A stretch of DNA of 64,000 bases from Clostridiales bacterium UBA4698 (GTDB lineage Bacteria; Bacillota; Clostridia; TANB77; UBA1234). The translations under genes and the position numbers were made by a program. The notes below the pieces were generated by a model that was not told the origin of the DNA, made no database searches, and saw only the letters and a program-made list of their open reading frames with translations. The stretch lies in the NCBI GenBank assembly GCA_002404755.1, contig DHKI01000032.1:1-64000 (forward strand), written 5' to 3'. Below, one piece after another: positions 53,317-60,635 of this stretch; the first letter of the stretch is position 1; each line of letters opens with the position of its first letter.

Positions 53317-54522
53317 ATGAAGAATAATAAAGGTATTTCGCTAATAACTTTATTGGTAACTGTTATTGTAATAATTATAATCTCATCAATTTCAGTTTAT
53401 AATGGAGCAAATGTTGTAAGAGATGCAAGAAAGAAAGATGCAGAGGATAGACTTAGAACGATATGTAGTGCTATTTTTAAGGATGATTCTTTTTTGAATT
53501 TTAATGACGATGATTTAGCTGAGCTTACTGAAGACGATTTCGATTATATGGATTTGCTTAAGTATTACGATACAGATTATGATGTAACAGTAAAAAAGAT
53601 TGAATCTGGTGACGAAGATAAGAAAGAGATAATATATGAATTAACAATGAAAAAGAAAGATTCGGACACGCAATATGAATATTCCGCAAACTACACTATT
53701 TCTAAAGAAAAATATAACTATAATGTGAATTTCGACGAGGAAAATGGTGTGAATAGACCTATATTAGTTTCAGGAATGACTGCGATAAAAGAAGACGGAA
53801 CAACTGTTGAAGATTTGTACAATGAAACATGGTATAGCTATAAAAAAACGACGCCATCATTTGCTAAAATGAAGACGGATGACGGAACGGTATATATATG
53901 GATTCCAAGGTTTGCGTATAGCATCCAAAGTTTTTATAAAGAAAGACAATCCAAAGAGGTTCCTAGTACGGCAATAAGCATAGTATTTTTGAGAGGCACT
54001 AGTAGTTACATGATAAATGACGAAGTTATGCCCGAAACATATGCAGTGCATCCAGCATTTTCTAAAGACGGAAATGAATATTCAGGAATATGGATTGAAA
54101 AAGATGTTTACACGAAATTGACAACTCTTTCAAGCGTGTATGAAGAAAAAGATTCATACGATGCACATATGATGACAAATGATGAATTTGGAGCAAGTAT
54201 CTATCTAATGTATGCGTTAGAGGCAATGGATGAAATTACATTTGAAAAAGATGAGTATGTTGCCGCTTCATTGATAGATGATATAGCTAAATTTTCTAAC
54301 AGTAATGGCTTTGTTACTACTTATGAATTGGATGAGAACGGCGTTACAAAAGAAAGAATTGGTGATGCAATGTGGGAAACACCATGGGATAGAGTTCTAG
54401 CAACATATCCGACAGAAGACAAACCATATATTATGAGAAAATTCGGCTCTGGAAAGTTTGACTTCGAAGCCGTAGACGGAAATGAAGAAGCCTATTGCAG
54501 AAGAGCAATAGCAGTGAAATAG
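53317..54522 (+). CDS. Protein with type IV pilin-like N-terminus, unknown C-terminal domain
   Basis: A 401-residue protein. The N-terminus MKNNKGISLITLLVTVIVI has a class III (prepilin) signal: a short basic leader ending in Gly 6 followed by a hydrophobic helix. The helix and DARKKDAEDRLRTICSAIF resemble pilin alpha-1. A long soluble part follows: an acidic region, then YIWIPRFAYSI and VHPAFSKDGNEYSGIWI, and a closing ETPWDRVLATYP with APNG-like loops. No prepilin peptidase or pilus ATPase gene is in the window. GGAGG precedes the start. Confidence 0.7.
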   Translation: MKNNKGISLITLLVTVIVIIIISSISVYNGANVVRDARKKDAEDRLRTICSAIFKDDSFLNFNDDDLAELTEDDFDYMDLLKYYDTDYDVTVKKIESGDEDKKEIIYELTMKKKDSDTQYEYSANYTISKEKYNYNVNFDEENGVNRPILVSGMTAIKEDGTTVEDLYNETWYSYKKTTPSFAKMKTDDGTVYIWIPRFAYSIQSFYKERQSKEVPSTAISIVFLRGTSSYMINDEVMPETYAVHPAFSKDGNEYSGIWIEKDVYTKLTTLSSVYEEKDSYDAHMMTNDEFGASIYLMYALEAMDEITFEKDEYVAASLIDDIAKFSNSNGFVTTYELDENGVTKERIGDAMWETPWDRVLATYPTEDKPYIMRKFGSGKFDFEAVDGNEEAYCRRAIAVK

Positions 54523-54580
54523 AAGAATATAAATTGATGGTATGTGATATTGATTGATTGTTTATGTGGAGGAAATAAAA

Positions 54581-54961
54581 ATGAATGTGCTTGTATTATT
54601 ATCATTTATTGTATGGATAATACTTTGTATAAAAAATAAAAAGATTATAATGTCATTGCCATATTTATTAATTATATTTATAACACCAATATATGTATTA
54701 TTGGACCAAATTTATTTTTTGAATATATTTGGGTGCGGTTGTGTGCCAATAGTTCAAAATAATATGTTGAATATTCCATTTAATGCAAATGATTTAAGAA
54801 TATTAGTTTATAGTATATTAATAATTGTAGTAATATTTATTGGTGGAGTGTTATCAAGGAGATTTAAAAGTATAAAAGAAAAGATTTTGTATATTTTCTC
54901 TATTTTTATAATTAATATTGTTCTTGCTTTATACATATGTCAATTGTATGTATGGAATTAA
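54581..54961 (+). CDS. Small polytopic membrane protein
   Basis: A 126-residue hydrophobic protein with four predicted membrane segments. GGAGG at about 54568 is 8-9 bases before ATG 54581, which is chosen over an upstream ATG. CGCVPIVQNN between helices 2 and 3 is the only polar stretch with cysteines. It is not recognised. It follows the pilin-like gene by 58 bases and may be cotranscribed. Confidence 0.6.
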   Translation: MNVLVLLSFIVWIILCIKNKKIIMSLPYLLIIFITPIYVLLDQIYFLNIFGCGCVPIVQNNMLNIPFNANDLRILVYSILIIVVIFIGGVLSRRFKSIKEKILYIFSIFIINIVLALYICQLYVWN

Positions 54962-54969
54962 ATCAATAG

Positions 54970-55059
54970 CATACTTTTATAAGCGTAAAAGGTTATGATA
55001 CATCCAAAGAAAGGGTAATAGAATTTATGGAAGAATTATCGAGTATTTCTGATAAGTAA
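54970..55059 (+). pseudogene. Orphan C-terminal coding remnant
   Basis: After a stop codon at 54967, a frame of 29 codons with good coding character (HTFISVKGYDTSKERV, then EELSSISDK) ends at TAA 55057. It has no start codon or ribosome binding site at its beginning and looks like the 3' end of a deleted gene. The parent family is not recognised. Confidence 0.35.
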
Positions 55060-55098
55060 ATTGTCTAATAAATATAAGTTATAGAAAGGAAGATATAT

Positions 55099-55821
55099 AT
55101 GAAAAACAGTATTAAATCTTTTAGCATGGGGTTAATTATAGGGATTACAATTTCTATGTTTAGTGGCATAGTATTTGCTAGAAACCTTAATATGAAAAAT
55201 ATTGATGTGTATAGTGGCGGGATAAAAGTAATTGTTAATGGCGAAGAAATCGGTTTAAGTGATGTTTTGAATAATAATGTGGAGCCATTTTTATATAGTG
55301 GAACAACGTATGTACCGATTAGAGCAATTTCGGAAACTTTAAACAAGATTGTGTTATGGAATAATGAAAATTCTAATGTAGATATTAAAATTAAAAATAT
55401 AGATAAAAACAATATAAAAAGCTACTACGAGGATATTAAATTATTAAATGATATGAAATTACATTATGCGTATTCTAAATACTATAAAGCAGGAAATGAA
55501 TATAGTGATTTAGGTGAAGTAATGCTTTGTTTTACTGTTTCTGAAAAAAACAAAAGTGTCAATATATCTTTTTCAGAAAATAGAGATTTATTATTAGATT
55601 ACTATCATTTAAAAAAAGAGAATGTTGTATCAAGAATTAGAAATAATTCTGCTATTATTATTGATAACACTAGAGGTGGTTATGGTGTTTCATTTAATAA
55701 AGATGGATTGAATTATTGTGTTGAAGCAACGGGATATAGCATACAAGAAGTGGTAGAGCTTATAGAAAATATTTTTGAAAGTAAGATAGGAACTATAATG
55801 GAAATCGCGAAAGCGGGATAG
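55099..55821 (+). CDS. Secreted copper-amine-oxidase-N-like domain protein
   Basis: A 240-residue protein with a signal peptide (IKSFSMGLIIGITISMFSGIVFA, cleavage near residue 30). Residues about 40-115 contain VIVNGEEIGLSDV and LYSGTTYVPIRAISETLNKIVLW, the pattern of the copper-amine-oxidase N-like (stalk) domain common in Bacillota surface proteins. The C-terminal half is not recognised. GAAAGGAAG precedes the start. The same domain type is in the toxin at 30152. Confidence 0.75.
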   Translation: MKNSIKSFSMGLIIGITISMFSGIVFARNLNMKNIDVYSGGIKVIVNGEEIGLSDVLNNNVEPFLYSGTTYVPIRAISETLNKIVLWNNENSNVDIKIKNIDKNNIKSYYEDIKLLNDMKLHYAYSKYYKAGNEYSDLGEVMLCFTVSEKNKSVNISFSENRDLLLDYYHLKKENVVSRIRNNSAIIIDNTRGGYGVSFNKDGLNYCVEATGYSIQEVVELIENIFESKIGTIMEIAKAG

Positions 55822-55849
55822 TTATAATAATGTTATGAAAATTCAATTG

Positions 55850-55882
55850 AGAGAGATTAGATTTAATGCTAATCTCTTTTTT
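55850..55882 (+). terminator. Rho-independent terminator
   Basis: AGAGAGATTAG (55850-55860) pairs with CTAATCTCTTTTTT (55869-55882). Confidence 0.88.
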
Positions 55883-56182
55883 GAATATTAAAAATATTTA
55901 TGAAAAACTTAATGAATTACTTCGGATAAACTAATGAGAGTCAAATAATGACTGGAAAATAATAGAATAATCAAAGTGCTAAATATATAATTGAATTGAC
56001 TAAAATCAATATATAAAGGAGTGATTTTCCTTCAATGAAAATTTTATCAAGAAAAGATTAGTTTCAACGTTTTAGATGAAAATACATACAATATAATTTT
56101 ATCACATAAAATTTGGTTTACAAAATCGCCTTTTTGATGTATTATTATAGCTGAAATTATTAGAATTTGGGAGGTTTTTACT
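55883..56182 (+). other. Intergenic region before lepA
   Basis: AT-rich; no gene of normal size. An 8-codon frame at 56035-56061 (MKILSRKD) with GGAG 13 bases upstream could be a leader peptide or a remnant. The lepA promoter lies at the end. Confidence 0.4.
56117..56145 (+). promoter_or_regulatory. lepA promoter
   Basis: TTTACA (56117-56122), 17 bases, TATTAT (56140-56145). Confidence 0.6.
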
Positions 56183-57994
56183 TTGTCAGATGAACAAAAG
56201 AATATACGTAACTTTTGTATTATAGCACATATAGACCATGGAAAATCTACACTTGCTGATAGGCTAATCGAGCTTACAGGTGTTTTGACAAAACGTGAAA
56301 TGCAAGAACAAGTATTAGATAACATGGAATTAGAGAGAGAACGTGGTATAACAATTAAACTTCAATCTGTTAGAACTGTCTATAAAGCAAAAGATGGAGA
56401 AGAATATATACTAAATTTAATAGATACACCAGGGCATGTTGACTTTACTTATGAAGTTTCAAGAAGTTTGGCAGCTTGTGAAGGAGCAATACTAGTTGTT
56501 GATGCCTCTCAAGGCGTTGAAGCACAAACACTTGCCAATGTTTATTTGGCACTTGATAACAATCTTGAGATTGTACCAGTTATAAATAAAATCGACTTGC
56601 CAAGTGCAAATCCTGAAATGGTAATAGAAGAAATAGAAAATGTTATAGGAGTTGAAGCTCATAGTGCTCCAAGGATTTCAGCAAAAACAGGACTAAATGT
56701 AGAAGAAGTGTTAGAAGCAATCGTAAATAATATTCCAGCACCAAGTGGAGATCCAAAAGCACCAACAAAAGCTTTGATTTTCGATTCGTATTATGATAAT
56801 TACAAAGGCGCAGTAGCTTTTGTAAGAGTAAAAGATGGAAGCATAAAAGTTGGCGATGAGATTGATTTCATGGCTGCTGGAAAGTCATATATAGTTTCAG
56901 AAGTTGGATATTTTGGTGCTGGCACATACATACCAACAAACGAACTAAAAACAGGCGAAGTTGGATATGTTGCAGCTAGCATAAAAAATGTATCAGACAT
57001 TCATGTTGGTGATACAATAACATTAAAAGAAAACAAAGCAAAAGAGCCATTGCCAGGTTACAAAAAGGTTACACCAATGGTTTATTGTGGAATATATCCT
57101 GCAGATGGAAGTGATTATGAAAATCTAAAAGTAGCACTTGAAAAACTATCTTTAAATGATGCTTCACTTTTCTGGGAGCCTGAAACATCAGTAGCTCTTG
57201 GCTTTGGATTTAGATGTGGATTCTTAGGATTACTACACATGGAGATAATTCAAGAAAGAATCGATAGAGAATATGACTTAAATGTAATTACTACAGCACC
57301 TAGCGTTATATATAAAGTTACAAAGACAGATGGAACAAAATTTGATTTATATAATCCGACAGATTTACCTGCTACACAAGAAATTTCTTATATCGAAGAA
57401 CCAATTGTAAAAGCAGATATAATGCTTCCAAAAGAATATGTTGGAAATGTTATGGAACTATGCCAAGATAGGCGTGGTGTGTATAAAGATATGCAGTATA
57501 TGGATGCATCAAGAGTAATACTAAAATACGAGCTTCCATTAAATGAAATAATATACGATTTCTTTGATGCACTTAAATCTAGAACAAAAGGCTATGCTTC
57601 ATTTGATTATGAAATTATTGGTTATAACAAATCGGATTTGGTTAAACTAGATATAATGCTAAATGGCGATGTAATAGATGCATTTTCACTTATTGTGCAT
57701 AAAGACAAAGCATATGCAAGAGGCAGAAAAATGGCAGAAAAGTTAAAAACAGCAATTCCAAGACAAATGTTTGAAATTCCTATTCAAGCAGCAATTGGCG
57801 GAAAAGTAATAGCAAGAGAGACTATTTCTGCAATGAGAAAAGATGTATTGGCAAAATGTTACGGTGGAGATATAACACGTAAGAAAAAGCTTTTAGAGAA
57901 ACAAAAAGAAGGAAAGAAAAAGATGAAGAGTTTTGGAACAGTTGATGTACCTCAAGAAGCATTTATGTCAATATTAAAACTAGATGATGAATAA
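56183..57994 (+). CDS. lepA: Elongation factor 4 (LepA)
   Basis: A 603-residue GTPase starting at TTG 56183, with GGGAGG 9 bases upstream. AHIDHGKSTLADRL, RGITIK, DTPGHVDF and NKIDLPSA are the G motifs. Domains II, III and V follow (LGFGFRCGFLGLLHMEI, then ELCQDRRGVYKDM), and the EF4-specific C-terminal domain begins with KLDIMLNGDVIDAFSL and ends with KKKMKSFGTVDVPQEAFMS. It back-translocates or remodels stalled ribosomes. The next gene starts about 15 bases later. Confidence 0.96.
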   Translation: MSDEQKNIRNFCIIAHIDHGKSTLADRLIELTGVLTKREMQEQVLDNMELERERGITIKLQSVRTVYKAKDGEEYILNLIDTPGHVDFTYEVSRSLAACEGAILVVDASQGVEAQTLANVYLALDNNLEIVPVINKIDLPSANPEMVIEEIENVIGVEAHSAPRISAKTGLNVEEVLEAIVNNIPAPSGDPKAPTKALIFDSYYDNYKGAVAFVRVKDGSIKVGDEIDFMAAGKSYIVSEVGYFGAGTYIPTNELKTGEVGYVAASIKNVSDIHVGDTITLKENKAKEPLPGYKKVTPMVYCGIYPADGSDYENLKVALEKLSLNDASLFWEPETSVALGFGFRCGFLGLLHMEIIQERIDREYDLNVITTAPSVIYKVTKTDGTKFDLYNPTDLPATQEISYIEEPIVKADIMLPKEYVGNVMELCQDRRGVYKDMQYMDASRVILKYELPLNEIIYDFFDALKSRTKGYASFDYEIIGYNKSDLVKLDIMLNGDVIDAFSLIVHKDKAYARGRKMAEKLKTAIPRQMFEIPIQAAIGGKVIARETISAMRKDVLAKCYGGDITRKKKLLEKQKEGKKKMKSFGTVDVPQEAFMSILKLDDE

Positions 57995-58009
57995 GGAGAG
58001 TTGATAATA

Positions 58010-58642
58010 TTGATGTCAATGACACATGCACTTTACGCAAAACATGTGGCTGAACATATTTTTTTAGTGTATGGTGTAAAACTAAAGAGATATAGCTTAA
58101 TATACGGAGCGATAAAACCAGATGCATCAACAATATTTGCAAAATACCCGCATTATATAAATCTTTCCCTAGATAATTTATGCGAAACGGTTGATGACTT
58201 TATAGAAACAATAGAAGGAAGAAACGAACTTGAAACTAGGGCATTTGCAAGAGAATTAGGAGTTGTTCTTCATTATATTGCAGATTATTTTTGTAGAGTT
58301 CATAATGATGTGAATGGAATAAAGCATCCTAAAAATTTTAGACATATATGGTATGAACAAGGCTTGCAAAGAGCAATAAAAAAATATGAGCTTGAAGCAC
58401 TTAAAGAAGAAGTTACAAATGATTTAGACTATGATATAAAAAAGATAGACATGATATCTTTTAAAGACTATATCATATACAAACATAACAGATATATGAA
58501 AGAAGCAGGCAAAATGTACATGAAAGATAACAATAAAAAGAGAAAGAAAACAGACATAGTTTATTCATATAAAATGGAACTACTTATTTCATCATATATC
58601 GTTAAAAAAATATTAGATAAAACAAAGTTGTTGGGAAGATAA
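58010..58642 (+). CDS. Zinc-dependent phospholipase C-like protein
   Basis: A 210-residue helical protein with the zinc-dependent phospholipase C/P1-nuclease pattern: THALYAKHVAEHIF, YGAIKPDAS, FARELGVVLHYIADYFCRVHN near residue 95 with HYIxDxxxxxH metal ligands. The start is uncertain between TTG 58010 and ATG 58013; TTG 58001 is too close to AAGGAG. It has no signal peptide, unlike secreted toxins of this fold, so a housekeeping phosphoesterase role is likely. It lies between lepA and rlmB with gaps under 25 bases. Confidence 0.8.
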   Translation: MMSMTHALYAKHVAEHIFLVYGVKLKRYSLIYGAIKPDASTIFAKYPHYINLSLDNLCETVDDFIETIEGRNELETRAFARELGVVLHYIADYFCRVHNDVNGIKHPKNFRHIWYEQGLQRAIKKYELEALKEEVTNDLDYDIKKIDMISFKDYIIYKHNRYMKEAGKMYMKDNNKKRKKTDIVYSYKMELLISSYIVKKILDKTKLLGR

Positions 58643-58665
58643 CTAAACAAAGAAAGGAATTTAAA

Positions 58666-59406
58666 ATGGACGAATTTAAAATTGAAGGAAGAAATGCTGT
58701 AACTGAGCTTTTAAAATCAGATAAGACAGTAAACAAACTAATGATACAAAAAGGTGAAAGACAAGGTTCAATAAATGAAATAATAAAGCTTGCTAAAAAC
58801 AAAAAAATAATAATAACAGAAGTAGATAAAAATAAATTAGACCAATTATCAGAAACAAAGCATCATCAAGGAGTAATTGCATTTGTATCTCCAATCGAAT
58901 ACAAAGAATTAGATGACATTTTTGAGCTTGCAAAAGAAAGAAATGAAGCACCATTCATACTAATAGCAGATGAAATAGAAGATCCACACAATTTAGGAGC
59001 TTTAATAAGAAGTGCAGAATGTGCAGGATGCCACGGAGTTATAATTCCAAAAAGAAGAGCTGTTGCAGTAACAGAAGTTGTTGCAAAAACATCAGTTGGA
59101 GCAACAGAATATGTGCCAATAGTAAGAGTAAACAACATAAACGAAACAATCAGAGAATTAAAAGATAGAGGCGTTTGGATAGTTGGTACAGATGGATCAG
59201 CCAAAATAACATACTATGACCAAGATATGACAGGTTCAATTGCGATAATAATTGGAAGCGAAGGAAGAGGAATGAACAAACTAACAATGGAGAATTGTGA
59301 TTTCTTAGTTAAAATTCCAATGATGGGAAAAATAACATCATTAAATGCAAGCGTATCAGGAGGAATAGTGCTATTTGAAGCATTAAAGCAAAGACTAAAA
59401 AAATAA
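58666..59406 (+). CDS. rlmB: 23S rRNA (guanosine-2'-O)-methyltransferase RlmB
   Basis: A 246-residue SpoU-family methyltransferase. The N-terminal substrate-binding domain (FKIEGRNAVTELLKSDK) is followed by the knotted SPOUT domain: ADEIEDPHNLGALIRSAE (motif 1), IIIGSEGRGMNKL (motif 2) and MGKITSLNASVSGGIVLFE (motif 3). It methylates G2251 in E. coli numbering. GAAAGGAA precedes the start. Confidence 0.93.
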   Translation: MDEFKIEGRNAVTELLKSDKTVNKLMIQKGERQGSINEIIKLAKNKKIIITEVDKNKLDQLSETKHHQGVIAFVSPIEYKELDDIFELAKERNEAPFILIADEIEDPHNLGALIRSAECAGCHGVIIPKRRAVAVTEVVAKTSVGATEYVPIVRVNNINETIRELKDRGVWIVGTDGSAKITYYDQDMTGSIAIIIGSEGRGMNKLTMENCDFLVKIPMMGKITSLNASVSGGIVLFEALKQRLKK

Positions 59407-59773
59407 TTAAAAAATATAAAACTTTTTTACTACTTAATTGTCTAATAAGGTGAAACACCTTTTTAAAAATAAAAATGGTGATACTTAAAATATTGTTTCA
59501 AGCACCAAAAAAGAATGAAGCTAAATTCAAAGATTTTAGAACAAAAAAATTATTTCCCTACCTTCTAAAATCAAGAAATTAGCTTTATTTTTTTCGCTTG
59601 AAAATCAACCAAACCAATCAATGGGTGTTTTTACTTTTGATTTTAATAACTATAATTTTGGACAATAGTAATTAAAATAATCGTGCACGAAAAAATGTTT
59701 GCCAAATTGTTGACTCGTTTAATGTTACATGATAAAATAAAGCTTATCAGATACATAGAAGCGGAAATTCATT
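59407..59773 (+). other. 367-base intergenic region with a long hairpin
   Basis: No coding frame. Bases about 59517-59543 (AAGCTAA...GATTTTAGAA) pair with about 59566-59588 (TTCTAAAATC...TTAGCTT) over some 22 positions with a few bulges, followed by a T-run. It may be a terminator for rlmB or a small inverted-repeat element. The rest is AT-rich without recognised signals. Confidence 0.5.
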
Positions 59774-60529
59774 ATGAGGTTGGTGATTAACATAAAAAAT
59801 AAGGAGTTTTATCATATACTGTTGGGGTTGTTGATAGGAATTTATACATTTATGTTTTATGTGTTTAATTTTTGCACAATACATTACCATTTTGTAAAGT
59901 CGCTAATAGTTTTAATTCCAGTAATAATATGTTTTGTTATATATTGGCTCTTAAAGAAAGATAAAATTAAGAATAGACTAGCATTAGCATTTACTGTTGC
60001 ATCAACAATTTGTTTTTTTATGTTAGCATTTTTATTGCTAATTTTATTATTTTTTGATGAAGGTACGTCATATGAAGATAATCCTTGGAAGTACAACCAT
60101 ATAAAGAAAATTGCAAACTATACAAGCTACACATACCAGTTTCCTTCAGAATTATCAAGTGAATTTTTAAGAGATAGGAAAGTTAAATTGTATTATACTC
60201 CACAATTCTTGCAAGGTGCATTTCAATTAAATTTATTAATGGAGTTAAATGAAAATGAAATAAATGAGTATATTGAAAGGTATGAGGGGAGCTCAAAAAT
60301 TGTCGTTGACATTAAAGAAATGAAAGAGGAAGACTTAAAACAATATGCAATTTACGAACCATATGGAATCTTTAAAGAATATGAATTTGAAAGATTTATT
60401 GAAAATGCTACATTTTATATATTTGAAAGTAAACCCTACAAACCTAATGATTGGAATCACGGTGTGGTTCAATATATGGCAAAAAATGAAGAGTTAGCAC
60501 AGTTACTCCTGGTCACTGAAGTGTGGTGA
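59774..60529 (+). CDS. Membrane protein of unknown function
   Basis: A 251-residue protein with three N-terminal membrane helices (about 12-30, 37-55, 63-82) and a soluble C-terminal domain rich in aromatic and acidic residues (YTSYTYQFPSEL, LLMELNENEINEYIERYEG). No family is recognised. The start is uncertain: ATG 59774 has no good ribosome binding site, and TTG 59780 or GTG 59783 follow GAGG too closely. Confidence 0.5.
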   Translation: MRLVINIKNKEFYHILLGLLIGIYTFMFYVFNFCTIHYHFVKSLIVLIPVIICFVIYWLLKKDKIKNRLALAFTVASTICFFMLAFLLLILLFFDEGTSYEDNPWKYNHIKKIANYTSYTYQFPSELSSEFLRDRKVKLYYTPQFLQGAFQLNLLMELNENEINEYIERYEGSSKIVVDIKEMKEEDLKQYAIYEPYGIFKEYEFERFIENATFYIFESKPYKPNDWNHGVVQYMAKNEELAQLLLVTEVW

Positions 60530-60571
60530 GGTGTGATAACGAAAAGTTTTATAGGTTTTAAAAATTCTCTA

Positions 60572-60601
60572 TTGCCCAATTCAAATGTTTTGTGATATAA
60601 T
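60572..60601 (+). promoter_or_regulatory. helD promoter
   Basis: TTGCCC (60572-60577), 18 bases, then TATAAT (60596-60601) with TGA before it. The same TGATATAAT word as at four other places in the window. Confidence 0.6.
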
Positions 60602-60635
60602 CATACCCGTTATTTTGAATATAGGAGGTTAACTT

